DNA from: JAZKFP01 sp040386355
GTDB taxonomy: Bacteria > Pseudomonadota > Gammaproteobacteria > Pseudomonadales > UBA6940
Length of the DNA: 18,676 bases
NCBI GenBank assembly: GCA_040386355.1
Contig: JAZKFP010000208.1
Span: 1-18,676 of the forward strand
Reading direction: 5' to 3'
Positions within the stretch are counted from its first letter, which is position 1. Every line of letters begins with the position of its first letter. A program made the translations under genes and the position numbers. The notes beneath the pieces are model-generated. The model was not told the DNA's origin. It worked only from the letters and a program-made list of their open reading frames with translations, and searched no databases. Positions 7,855-15,532 of the stretch are shown here, in pieces.

Positions 7855-7953
7855 TCGCACCGCAATTTTTAATTCAGTTTGTGAATCACTTATTAATTCA
7901 AACGAACAATTTATCTGTAGCGTTTGATCATTATCTGCTTAAGAGCAAGTTGC

Positions 7954-8175
7954 TTAAGAAGAAGATGTTGATAACGCACCGCTGAATTGACGTTTGAAAC
8001 GATCAATACGTCCGCCACGATTCACAACACGTTGTTGTCCAGTATAGAAAGGATGACAAGCTGCGCAGACATCGACGTGAAAATCTTCAGAACGTGTTGA
8101 ATGGGTATGCATTACATTTCCGCAGCTGCATTCAATTTTAACTGGACCGTATTTTGGATGAATATCATTTTTCAT
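7954..8175 (-). CDS. rpmE: 50S ribosomal protein L31, zinc-binding type
   Basis: This 73-residue protein has the L31 signature and all four zinc ligands, C16-x-C18 (IECSCGN) and C37-xx-C40 (DVCAACHPFYTG). It is therefore the zinc-containing form rather than the zinc-independent ykgM-type paralogue. The RGGRIDRFKRQF motif is the L31 core. GGAGT about 7 nt before the ATG supports the start. The stop lies inside an imperfect inverted repeat (CTTAAG...CTTAAG, about 7939-7958). It is divergent from valS and upstream of the malic enzyme on the same strand. Confidence 0.96.
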   Translation of the reverse strand: MKNDIHPKYGPVKIECSCGNVMHTHSTRSEDFHVDVCAACHPFYTGQQRVVNRGGRIDRFKRQFSGALSTSSS

Positions 8176-8425
8176 GGTGTTACTCCATATGACGCTTAAG
8201 CCCTAGGTCAAAGCGGTTGAGCGCCTATTTAAACTGTAGCTTCAGCAAAACTTTGTGCGAGAAACCGCCGGTGCGGATAATCCACCCTGGCGAAAATCGG
8301 ATAGTCTACTCGTCGGCCTGAACTTGGGCAATCACCCACTCAAGTTCATCTGTAAAAGTTGCGTATAATCGTCGGCCTAACATCTCAATTCACTAACAAC
8401 TCACTATTTATTGTTTGGATCTTCC
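8176..8425. promoter_or_regulatory. Divergent rpmE/valS intergenic region with hairpin and -10
   Basis: This gap of 250 bases contains a consensus TATAAT at 8364-8369, about 57 nt before the valS ATG. Upstream are the arms TGAACTTG (8319-8326) and CAAGTTCA (8341-8348), which can form a hairpin. The right arm lies where the -35 would be. A direct repeat CGTCGGCCT occurs at 8311-8319 and 8370-8378, on either side of this structure. No clear rpmE promoter was picked on the minus strand. Confidence 0.45.
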
Positions 8426-11218
8426 ATGGATAAGACCTATCAGCCCCAAAGTATTGAAGCTCAGTGGTATCCGTTCTGGGAAAAATCTGGATTTTTTCGT
8501 CCAGCAAGCGAACGGAATTCTGCAAATAATTCTCAATCAGAACCTTACTGCATCATGATTCCGCCACCAAATGTGACAGGAAGTCTGCATATGGGTCACG
8601 CTTTTCAATACACCTTAATGGATTGTTTGATTCGTTGGCAGCGCATGAAAGGCCGTGAGACATTATGGCAAGTCGGAACTGATCATGCCGGAATTGCGAC
8701 ACAAATGGTTGTCGAACGTCAGCTTGAACAGGTTGGTGAAACACGGCATACCTTAGGACGCGAAGCATTTTTAGAAAAGGTGTGGGAATGGAAAGATTTT
8801 TCTAAAAACCATATCAGCGGCCAAATGCGCAGACTTGGTATTTCAGTGGATTGGAGCGAAGAACGTTTCACGATGGACGAAGGTTTATCTCAAGCCGTTC
8901 TGGAAGTCTTCGTACGATTGCATGAAGAAGGCTTAATCTATCGTGGACAACGTTTAGTAAATTGGGATCCTCAATTTAAAACCGCTATTTCTGATTTAGA
9001 AGTGGTTAGTGAAGAAGAAAAAGGATTTCTTTGGCATTTTAAATATCCAATCGAAGGCGGAAACGATTATTTAGTCGTTGCAACCACGCGTCCTGAAACC
9101 ATGTTGGGCGATACTGCAGTCGCTGTGCATCCAGATGATGAACGTTATAAACATTTAATTGGCAAAAATATTCGATTGCCGCTGTGTGATCGACTTATTC
9201 CAATAATTGCTGACACCTATGTGGATCCAAGCTTTGGATCCGGCTGCGTAAAAATCACACCAGCGCATGATTTTAATGATTACGAAGTAGGTCAACGTCA
9301 TCAACTACCTATGATTAATATTTTAACGACGAACGCGCATTTAAATGATGAAGTACCAGAAGCGTATCGTGGCTTAGAACGTTTTGCTGCACGTCGAAAA
9401 ATCGTGGAAGATTTTAAAAATTTAGAATTACTTGAAAAAATTGAAGACCACAAATTAAAAGTCCCACGCGGTGATCGTTCAGGCGTTGTTATCGAGCCAT
9501 TTTTAACCGCACAATGGTATGTTCGCGTTGCCCCATTAGCAGAACCTGCAATTCAGGCCGTTGAATCTGGCGCAGTCGAATTTGTACCAAAAAATTGGGA
9601 AAACACTTATTTTTCTTGGATGCGAGATATTCAAGATTGGTGTATTAGTCGACAACTGTGGTGGGGACATCGCATTCCAGCTTGGTACGATATGGAAGGT
9701 AATGTATATGTTGGCCGCAATGAACAAGAAGTTCGCGAAAAACATAATTTATCTCAACAATTACATCAAGATAACGATGTACTTGACACTTGGTTTTCTT
9801 CTGCGCTCTGGACATTTTCCACTTTAGGTTGGCCAGAGCGTACTGAACGCTTAAAGAAATTTCATCCGACGCAAGTTTTAGTTACTGGCTTCGATATTAT
9901 TTTCTTTTGGGTTGCCCGAATGATTATGATGACGAAAAAATTTACTGGTGATATTCCTTTTGAAAAAATTTATGTTCATGGTTTAGTGCGGGATGCGCAA
10001 GGCCAGAAAATGTCGAAGTCAAAAGGTAATGTATTAGATCCGATTGATTTGATTGATGGCGTAGACTTGCCAAGTCTTTTACATAAACGTACTGCCGCAT
10101 TAATGCAGCCACAGCAAATTGAGAAAATAAAGCGCGCTACAGAAAAAGAATTTCCACAAGGTATTGAAGCCTATGGAACAGATGCATTGCGTTTTACGTT
10201 TTGTTCGTTAGCATCAACAGGACGAGATATTAAATTTGATTTAGGTCGTATTGAAGGCTATCGCAATTTTTGCAATAAATTGTGGAATGCTTGTCGTTAT
10301 ATTTTAATGAATACCGAAGACTTTATACCTCAAGTTTTTAATAAAAAACCTGAGCATGTAGTCAATCAATGGATTCTTTCAACACTGCGTCAAACAGTTG
10401 AAAACACGGAAAAAGCATTAACGGAATTTCGTTTCGATCATGCGGCACAATCATTGTATGACTTCGCTTGGCATGAGTTCTGCGATTGGTTTTTAGAATT
10501 AACCAAACCTTTGCTTACCGATAAAAATTCTGATAATCAAGCCGTACGTTTTGAAACTCAACAGACATTATTATTTGCTTTCGAAACTGTTTTACGTCTT
10601 GCGCATCCACTAATGCCTTTTATTACTGAACATTTATGGCATGAAATTAAAACGCAAACTCAATGCAAAGATGAATCAATTATGCTTGCAGAATATCCGC
10701 AAGCTAAAGAATTACCTATTTTTAATAATGCTTCACTTCGTTTGCAACGTTTAAAAAATTGGATCTTAGCGATTCGTAATTTACGCGGTGAACTTAATAT
10801 TTCCCCTGCAGTTGAGCTGCAATTGTTGTTTTACACCCAACACGATATAGATCGTCAATGTATTTCATTAGACCAAAGGTTCTTGCAAGCGTTAACCAAC
10901 GTTAAATCTATTCAAGAATCTAAACAGGAAGAATTGAATGAACCCGCTTCGTCACAATGGGTTGATCAAGTAAAATGGATTTTACCGTTTCGTGATCAAA
11001 TCGATTTAAGTGTTGAAAAAGATCGATTGAAAAAAGAGTTACAACGTACTGAGCAACAAAAAATTCTTGCGGAAAAGAAATTAGAAAATCCGCAATTTGT
11101 CGATAGAGCGCCCGCCGATGTGGTGGAAAAAGAACGTCAAAGAAAAGAGGAAGCGGAGCAACTGTGTCTAAAAATTCAAAAACAAATCGACGAACTCAAT
11201 GGATTAGCTTCGGCTTAA
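8426..11218 (+). CDS. valS: Valyl-tRNA synthetase
   Basis: This class I aminoacyl-tRNA synthetase charges tRNA-Val in the cytosol. It is 930 residues from ATG 8426. A TTG fifteen bases upstream is in frame, but MDKTYQPQ matches the family N-terminus and GGAT lies 5 nt ahead of the ATG. Motifs are PPPNVTGSLHMGH with the HIGH-type HMGH (55-58), the editing domain TTRPETMLGDTAVAVHPDD (220-238), GWPE/TGFDIIFFWVARM, and KMSKS (528-532). An anticodon-binding domain follows. A charged C-terminal coiled coil (about 860-930) is typical of bacterial ValS. Everything needed is present. The 3' end overlaps the rhombosortase gene by 55 nt. The pepA-holC genes often upstream of valS in gammaproteobacteria are not here. 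Confidence 0.98.
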   Translation: MDKTYQPQSIEAQWYPFWEKSGFFRPASERNSANNSQSEPYCIMIPPPNVTGSLHMGHAFQYTLMDCLIRWQRMKGRETLWQVGTDHAGIATQMVVERQLEQVGETRHTLGREAFLEKVWEWKDFSKNHISGQMRRLGISVDWSEERFTMDEGLSQAVLEVFVRLHEEGLIYRGQRLVNWDPQFKTAISDLEVVSEEEKGFLWHFKYPIEGGNDYLVVATTRPETMLGDTAVAVHPDDERYKHLIGKNIRLPLCDRLIPIIADTYVDPSFGSGCVKITPAHDFNDYEVGQRHQLPMINILTTNAHLNDEVPEAYRGLERFAARRKIVEDFKNLELLEKIEDHKLKVPRGDRSGVVIEPFLTAQWYVRVAPLAEPAIQAVESGAVEFVPKNWENTYFSWMRDIQDWCISRQLWWGHRIPAWYDMEGNVYVGRNEQEVREKHNLSQQLHQDNDVLDTWFSSALWTFSTLGWPERTERLKKFHPTQVLVTGFDIIFFWVARMIMMTKKFTGDIPFEKIYVHGLVRDAQGQKMSKSKGNVLDPIDLIDGVDLPSLLHKRTAALMQPQQIEKIKRATEKEFPQGIEAYGTDALRFTFCSLASTGRDIKFDLGRIEGYRNFCNKLWNACRYILMNTEDFIPQVFNKKPEHVVNQWILSTLRQTVENTEKALTEFRFDHAAQSLYDFAWHEFCDWFLELTKPLLTDKNSDNQAVRFETQQTLLFAFETVLRLAHPLMPFITEHLWHEIKTQTQCKDESIMLAEYPQAKELPIFNNASLRLQRLKNWILAIRNLRGELNISPAVELQLLFYTQHDIDRQCISLDQRFLQALTNVKSIQESKQEELNEPASSQWVDQVKWILPFRDQIDLSVEKDRLKKELQRTEQQKILAEKKLENPQFVDRAPADVVEKERQRKEEAEQLCLKIQKQIDELNGLASA

Positions 11219-11808
11219 ATCCAATTATATTAACACTGAGTATATTGATTCTTATCACTACACTGAACGTTACATTAACCGATTATTTTATTTTTCAACG
11301 TTCCGCAATTTTTGACGGTGAATGGTGGAGAGTTATTACTGGACAAGTTACCCATTTTACTTTTGCGCACACACTTTATAATTTAGTTGGGTTATGGACA
11401 GCCCATTGGTTGTTTCATGAGCAACTTAACGGTCGAAAATTAAATATACTGTGGGGAATTCTTTTATTAAGTGTTGGTTTATCCTTACTTATGTTTTCTG
11501 ATTGGGAATTTTATGCTGGATTATCTGGGGCATTGCATGGCTATTGGATTTTCGGACTATTAACGACAAGAACACCCACAGCGAATTGGTTTTTGGCTGC
11601 CGCAGGATTATTGATCTTAAAAGTAATCATGGAAATATTTGCGTTATTTCCACAAGATGATATTGAACACTTGATGCAAGCTGCAGTAGCAGTGGAAGCG
11701 CACAGTACAGGATTATTAGTTGGACTTGCATTAGCTTTGGCTGATCAATATCGACTTATCCAACAAGCTTGGAAAGAAGGCGTAAAAGTTTCAATAAAAA
11801 ACAAATAA
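11164..11808 (+). CDS. rrtA: Rhombosortase (rhomboid-family GlyGly-CTERM protease)
   Basis: This 214-residue multi-pass membrane protein is of the rhomboid intramembrane serine protease fold, in the rhombosortase subfamily that cleaves GlyGly-CTERM tails. It has about five to six membrane helices, the HFTFAHTLYNLVGLW segment (H64, H69, N73), the nucleophile motif GLSGALHGYW (S121, H125) and a later catalytic His180 (VEAHSTGLLVGL). The best start is GTG at 11164, inside the end of valS, with GGAG 5 nt upstream; no ATG precedes the first helix. Translation is probably coupled to valS. No protein with a GlyGly-CTERM tail is encoded in this window, so its clients lie elsewhere. The subfamily call rests on the GLSGALHG motif and the short length. 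Confidence 0.82.
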   Translation: MSKNSKTNRRTQWISFGLNPIILTLSILILITTLNVTLTDYFIFQRSAIFDGEWWRVITGQVTHFTFAHTLYNLVGLWTAHWLFHEQLNGRKLNILWGILLLSVGLSLLMFSDWEFYAGLSGALHGYWIFGLLTTRTPTANWFLAAAGLLILKVIMEIFALFPQDDIEHLMQAAVAVEAHSTGLLVGLALALADQYRLIQQAWKEGVKVSIKNK

Positions 11809-11818
11809 ATTTTTTACA

Positions 11819-11893
11819 TACCAAACGCATATGAGTTTTCCAGAAAAAACATTAATGAATGTATGTTTTATTTAGGAAATAGATGTGCCTCGG
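11819..11893 (-). repeat. Dispersed repeat, copy 3 (short derivative, inverted)
   Basis: TACCAAACGCATATGAGTTT.. (11819-11841) matches the reverse complement of the right end of copy 2 (6449-6471) at 21 of 23 positions. The other end, GGAAATAGATGTGCCTCGG (11875-11893), resembles the same terminal motif in the opposite sense. The ~75-bp unit is thus two terminal repeats around a short AT-rich core without the GGGCGAA hairpins. Confidence 0.6.
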
Positions 11894-11924
11894 CGTCATT
11901 ACCGCGCAGGCGGGAATGACGCCG
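11891..11924. repeat. GC-rich hairpin (REP-like), possible terminator of valS-rrtA
   Basis: CGGCGTCATT..CC pairs with GG.AATGACGCCG around a GCGCAGGC loop, with a single A:G mismatch. The form CGTCATT-CC...GGGAATGACG is a familiar dispersed extragenic palindrome in proteobacteria. No T-tract follows, so a role as intrinsic terminator is uncertain. Confidence 0.55.
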
Positions 11925-12026
11925 GAGAATTTTGAAATAAAATTTAAATAAAACAAATAGGCTAATATTGAAAAAAGCTTAAGAAAAACCTGTCTGCGTT
12001 TGGCATATCATCATAAGGATTTCATA

Positions 12027-12608
12027 ATGTCTTATACACTATACGGCTCTCATACCAGCCCTTTTGTGCGTCGCTTGCGTTTATTGTTAAGTGGCAAAGA
12101 TTACGAATTAGTAGCCATGAACTTGCAAGATCCTGCGGATCAAAAAACGTTATTAGAAATTTCACCGATACGAAAAATTCCTATTTTAAAAGATGGTGAT
12201 GTTACTGTTTTTGATTCTCGTATTATTGCGAATTATTTATTTCCAAAAGTTGGTCATACGCCGCTTTCCATCGACCAAGAAAATACATTGACTTTAATTG
12301 ATGGCATTGCAGATTCATTAGTCAATGTACTTTTATTGAAGCGTTCAGGACTTGACGATCCTCGAAACTCTTTTATCAAAAATCAAAATTTTCGAATTAA
12401 AACCGGGTTACAAACATTAAATGAGCAGATAGTGAAAGAGGATTTTTCGTTAAATCGATATCCTGCTTTAAGTTTAGCTTCGCTAATTGCTTGGATTAAT
12501 TTTCGCCAACTTATTTCACTAGATAAATTTTCAAATTTAAATGAATTTGTAGAAAAGGCTGCAGGCACTATTCCAGGATGGAAGGAAACAGAATATCAAG
12601 ATAAATAA
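12027..12608 (+). CDS. Glutathione S-transferase family protein
   Basis: This 193-residue protein has a thioredoxin-like N-terminal domain (about 1-75) and a helical C-terminal domain, as in soluble GSTs. The active-site segment is LYGSHTSPFVRRLRLLL, with Ser11 in the catalytic region. The cis-proline is KIPIL (P52), and the glutathione gamma-glutamyl site is VFDSRII (D63-S64). The ATG at 12027 is chosen because AAGGA lies about 8 nt upstream and the family starts right at the first beta strand. An in-frame TTG at 12000 would add nine unlikely residues. The substrate is unknown. It stands alone between two repeat-bearing gaps. Confidence 0.87.
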   Translation: MSYTLYGSHTSPFVRRLRLLLSGKDYELVAMNLQDPADQKTLLEISPIRKIPILKDGDVTVFDSRIIANYLFPKVGHTPLSIDQENTLTLIDGIADSLVNVLLLKRSGLDDPRNSFIKNQNFRIKTGLQTLNEQIVKEDFSLNRYPALSLASLIAWINFRQLISLDKFSNLNEFVEKAAGTIPGWKETEYQDK

Positions 12609-12860
12609 ATATGTTTATTACGTGTGCGTCGTTCGATAGAAATTTGAAACTAACTACTCTAACTTATTCAATTGTTAGGTCTTTATGATTTATCACTACT
12701 GTCTTAAAAGAATAACGTCTTAAATTTCTTAAATGTAGGGGCGAAAAATGTTTCGCCCCTACATTAAAAATCAAAGGACAGATGGCATTCAATTTGATTT
12801 ATTTTATATGAGCGCAATGAGTCGTTTAAATTGTCATTACTCATTCTCTAAAACGAAATG
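12609..12860. other. Convergent gap between GST and ogt-like genes
   Basis: This AT-rich gap of 252 bases holds one strong feature, a perfect 15-bp hairpin at 12732-12765. An apparent reading frame running through it into the ogt-like gene region has no family resemblance and was not accepted as a gene. Confidence 0.5.
12732..12765. repeat. Perfect GTAGGGGCGAA hairpin, solo core of the dispersed repeat
   Basis: AATGTAGGGGCGAAA (12732-12746) and TTTCGCCCCTACATT (12751-12765) are exact reverse complements around AATG. The same core (GTAGGGGCGAA / TTCGCCCCTAC) sits inside repeat copies 1 and 2. Located between convergent genes, it could end transcription from either side, although no T-run follows on either strand. 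Confidence 0.6.
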
Positions 12861-13127
12861 CTATATTTTTAACTTTTCATCTTCCAACAACTCTGCTTTT
12901 GATTTCCCCTGCAAACCGTTATATCCGGTTAATTTTCCATCGCTACGAATTACTCGATGACAAGGCACCAACTTATCTTGATTACGCGCCATAATTTGTC
13001 CCACAGCACGAGCTGCTCCTGGTGAACCAGCTTGATGCGCTACTTCACCATAACTCATCGTTTTACCGGCAGGAATTTGTCGTACAACATTTAGTACTTC
13101 TTCTCGAAAAGAATTTAATTTTTTCAT
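12861..13127 (-). CDS. Short MGMT-family alkylated-DNA--cysteine methyltransferase
   Basis: This 88-residue protein consists only of the C-terminal DNA-binding/active-site domain of Ogt/AGT proteins, which transfer alkyl groups from O6-alkylguanine to a cysteine. Residues seen are the helix-turn-helix segment (SYGEVAHQAGSPGAARAVGQ, with the arginine finger R40), the asparagine-containing ARNQ, and the reactive PCHRVI with C56. The cysteine distinguishes it from alkyltransferase-like (ATL) proteins, which have tryptophan there. The usual N-terminal domain is absent. ATG 13127 is chosen because AAGGA lies 8 nt upstream; a longer frame upstream overlaps moeB and has no family similarity. It is last in the prmC-moeB-ogt operon, 10 nt after moeB. 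Confidence 0.85.
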   Translation of the reverse strand: MKKLNSFREEVLNVVRQIPAGKTMSYGEVAHQAGSPGAARAVGQIMARNQDKLVPCHRVIRSDGKLTGYNGLQGKSKAELLEDEKLKI

Positions 13128-13137
13128 AATTATTTCC

Positions 13138-13932
13138 TTAATTATTATGTTGACATAGACAGGTTTTGTCGTAGTGCACTGTTGATTTATTCCATTCAGC
13201 TTGCCAGGCATGAACACGCCACAAATACGCTTGATAATTATCAGGATTAATAATTGTTTTTAATAATTGTGCTAGTTGAAAGCAAGCAATCACTCCAACT
13301 AAAGGAGAAAATACACCGGCTTCATGACAGGATGTTGCTATTGGATGCTCTTCTTTTTCAATGGGAAATATACATCGATAACAGGCTTTTTCTCGCTGCC
13401 CAGGAAACAATAATATAACCTGACCATGCATTGCGGTTGCAGCGCCAGAGATCAATGGTAATTTATAATCAATACAAAAATCATTTAACATATATCGTGT
13501 GTCAAAATTATCTGAGCAATCCACCATCCACATTATATTATTTTTATTTAAGGAATTACTTTCATATTTCAAATTTTCTTTTTCAATCACTGCTTCTAAT
13601 AATTTGGGTGTAGCAAATGCGTTAATAGTATTAATTTTGATGGAAGCATTACGCGCCATACATTCCCGTTTAAGAATATCGACTTTTAATTGTCCAATGT
13701 CCTTTTCATTATATGCTATTTGACGTTGCAAATTACTCAATTCAATTTGGTCATGATCAATAAGTGTTAGTTTACCAATACCGGCTGCAGTCGCGTACAA
13801 AGCCAGTACACTACCTAATCCGCCACATCCTACAATAACAAGATGCGTTTCAAACCACAGCTCTTGGCCTTTTATATCAATTTCGGGCAATAAAAGATGG
13901 CGGTTGAATCGTAATAAATCTTCATTGTTCAT
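13138..13932 (-). CDS. E1-like adenylyltransferase, MoeB/ThiF family
   Basis: This 264-residue protein adenylates the C-terminal glycine of a ubiquitin-like sulfur carrier (MoaD or ThiS) for molybdopterin or thiamine synthesis in the cytosol. The nucleotide-binding GCGGLG (35-40), LIDHDQIELSNLQRQ (D59-R70) and VDCSDNFDTR (138-146) are all present, with Cys202 (ATSCHEAGVFSPLVG). The zinc site has a normal CYRC (184-187), but the second half is CLC (258-260), CxC rather than the usual CxxC. There is no rhodanese domain. MoeB, ThiF and HesA cannot be told apart without knowing the carrier, and no moaD or thiS is nearby. The start ATG abuts the prmC stop with no gap. Confidence 0.87.
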   Translation of the reverse strand: MNNEDLLRFNRHLLLPEIDIKGQELWFETHLVIVGCGGLGSVLALYATAAGIGKLTLIDHDQIELSNLQRQIAYNEKDIGQLKVDILKRECMARNASIKINTINAFATPKLLEAVIEKENLKYESNSLNKNNIMWMVDCSDNFDTRYMLNDFCIDYKLPLISGAATAMHGQVILLFPGQREKACYRCIFPIEKEEHPIATSCHEAGVFSPLVGVIACFQLAQLLKTIINPDNYQAYLWRVHAWQAEWNKSTVHYDKTCLCQHNN

Positions 13933-14781
13933 TTAAATTTTCTGTCCCCAGATAACGCGCGAAATTCCTGCTAAATCTTTTAATAAAGAAATATTTTTAA
14001 AGCCTAAATCTATGAATATTTTTTCAATAGCATTTTGTTGGTTAATCCCATGTTCTACGCCCAACCAACCGTCAAACTTTAATACACGTAACGCTTCTGG
14101 AATAATTTCTTGATAGGTTTCCAATCCAGTTTTTCCAGCAACCAGTGCACTTCGTGGTTCAAATACAACATCACCTTGCAATAAATGCGGATCATTTTCT
14201 GCAATGTAGGGTGGGTTAGAAACTATCATTTCTGCGCATTCATTTTTTAAAGATTGCAACCAATGTCCGCGCAATAAATAAACTGAAGAGTGGACAAGCT
14301 GACAATTTAAATGTGCAACTTGTAATGCACTCCATGATTTATCTAAAGCAATGACCTGACAATCTGGAGAAGCGGTAGATAAAGCTAATGCAATCGCTCC
14401 GGTTCCTGTACCTGCATCTATCAACCAACCGTTTTTAGGTAGTCGTGTTAACGCAGTTTCTACAAGCAATTCAGTTTCAGGTCGAGGAATTAAAGTGTCT
14501 GAATTGACATGCAATGTAAAATTCCAAAAGTCTCGCTTTTGTAATATATAGGCTATTGGCTCACCCAATTGACGACGTGATAAAAGATTTTCCGTTAATT
14601 CAGTAGCGTTAACTGGGAATGGATCTGAGAGTCGTGCCCATAATTGAGCCATTGTCCAATCACACGCATAAGCAATAATTAATTGTGCATCGAATTTTGC
14701 TGTTGAAGAATTCGCTAATGTGGCATGTGCATTATTTAAATAGTCTTGCACGGTAACAATTTTATTTTCTAAATTATTCAT
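13933..14781 (-). CDS. prmC: Release factor glutamine methyltransferase PrmC (HemK)
   Basis: PrmC N5-methylates the glutamine of the GGQ motif in release factors RF1 and RF2, using S-adenosylmethionine. The protein has 282 residues, a normal length. The N-terminal helical domain (about 8-85) ends with EPIAYILQKRDFW, and IPRPETELLVE (98-108) begins the Rossmann methyltransferase. The SAM loop is IDAGTGTGAIAL (121-132), and the NPPY motif that holds the glutamine amide is at 189-192. It is the first gene of an operon with the moeB-like and ogt-like genes. The ribosome binding site is weak (GGAA 12-13 nt upstream). prfA, its usual upstream neighbour, is absent here. Confidence 0.95.
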   Translation of the reverse strand: MNNLENKIVTVQDYLNNAHATLANSSTAKFDAQLIIAYACDWTMAQLWARLSDPFPVNATELTENLLSRRQLGEPIAYILQKRDFWNFTLHVNSDTLIPRPETELLVETALTRLPKNGWLIDAGTGTGAIALALSTASPDCQVIALDKSWSALQVAHLNCQLVHSSVYLLRGHWLQSLKNECAEMIVSNPPYIAENDPHLLQGDVVFEPRSALVAGKTGLETYQEIIPEALRVLKFDGWLGVEHGINQQNAIEKIFIDLGFKNISLLKDLAGISRVIWGQKI

Positions 14782-14985
14782 AATTTATTTTCTAGTTCCA
14801 ATCGATAAGTAATTGCATAATCAGATTATTTTACCGAACAAATTTATGCGTGCTAACGAACAGAGCCCAATTCGTGGGCTCAGTATGTTTAACACTCGAA
14901 ATTAAGAGAAAAACTACATTTTGATTAATACAAATAGCTTTATCTTTTTAATAACTTTTAATTATTTAATTTATAGGATTTAGTT
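14782..14985. promoter_or_regulatory. Divergent prmC/hemerythrin intergenic region with hairpin
   Basis: This gap of 204 bases is very AT-rich towards the hemerythrin gene. It contains the exact inverted repeat GAGCCCA (14863-14869) / TGGGCTC (14875-14881) with a 5-nt loop, the only GC-rich element there. Because it lies upstream of both divergent genes it cannot be their terminator, and an operator is possible. No confident -35/-10 pair was picked. Confidence 0.4.
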
Positions 14986-15507
14986 ATGAAAACTAGTAAT
15001 AAATCAACCAATGCATCAAAAACTAAAGAAACTAAATCAACCCCAGTAAATGCCATTAAATTGTTAACTCAAGATCATCGAGAAGTAAAAGAACTTTTTG
15101 ATCAGTATGAAAAGTTAGTAGATAAAAAAGCTTCCAACGCCGAAAGAAAAGAACTAGCTCAACATATCTGTGCAATGTTGACTATTCACGCAAAAATTGA
15201 AGAAGAAGTTTTTTACCCTGCGGCACGCAAAGAGTTTAACGATAAAGATGATGCTTTAATAGATGAAGCTGATGTTGAACATGATAGCGCTAAAGAACTT
15301 ATCGCTCAAATTATGGCAATGAAACCTTCAGATGATCATTACGATGCGAAAGTAAAAGTTTTGGGTGAATATATTACTCATCATGTAAAAGAAGAAGAAC
15401 ATGAAATGTTTACTAAAGCCAAAAAATCAAACATGGATTTGCAAGAGCTTGGTGAAGAAATGTTAGTTCGTAAAGAGCAGCTTATTACTGAACTTGAAAG
15501 CAATTAA
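14986..15507 (+). CDS. Hemerythrin-like (HHE) domain protein
   Basis: This 173-residue cytosolic protein has a Lys/Thr/Ser-rich N-terminal tail (1-20) followed by a four-helix hemerythrin-like bundle. Likely diiron ligands are H31 (TQDHREV), H68 with E72 (IHAKIEEEVFYPA), H99 (VEHDSAKEL) and H132/H133 with E137 (ITHHVKEEEHEMF). The spacing fits the HHE family, which includes O2-, NO- and iron-responsive proteins; the actual role here is unknown. AGGA 7-8 nt ahead of the ATG supports the start. It is monocistronic, transcribed away from prmC and towards the convergent unknown gene. Confidence 0.88.
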   Translation: MKTSNKSTNASKTKETKSTPVNAIKLLTQDHREVKELFDQYEKLVDKKASNAERKELAQHICAMLTIHAKIEEEVFYPAARKEFNDKDDALIDEADVEHDSAKELIAQIMAMKPSDDHYDAKVKVLGEYITHHVKEEEHEMFTKAKKSNMDLQELGEEMLVRKEQLITELESN

Positions 15508-15532
15508 CAATAGATTTTAAAATCAGCAATAA

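Larger units (their letters stand above)
11809..12026. other. Repeat-rich gap between rhombosortase and GST genes
   Basis: This gap of 218 bases contains a short inverted derivative of the dispersed element (11819-11893) and a GC-rich hairpin (11891-11924). An AT-rich leader with the GST ribosome binding site follows. No gene was found. Confidence 0.6.

Noticed and set aside
7939..7958. Intrinsic terminator at the end of rpmE
   Set aside because: The CTTAAG repeat is imperfect, overlaps the stop codon and has no T-tract; read-through into the malic enzyme gene is equally likely.
8319..8348. Possible T-box or leader riboswitch upstream of valS
   Set aside because: T-box elements are essentially a Gram-positive feature, no T-box consensus was seen, and the hairpin is upstream of the predicted -10, so it would not be in the transcript.
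8411..8425. In-frame TTG start for ValS
   Set aside because: No Shine-Dalgarno upstream; MDKTYQPQ at 8426 is the family N-terminus and has GGAT ahead of it.
12000..12026. In-frame TTG start for the GST-family gene
   Set aside because: AAGGA lies at the right distance before ATG 12027, and the first beta strand of the GST fold starts immediately after that ATG.
13128..13217. Upstream extension of the ogt-like gene
   Set aside because: It overlaps the moeB-like gene, shows no similarity to the MGMT N-terminal domain, and ATG 13127 has a clear ribosome binding site.
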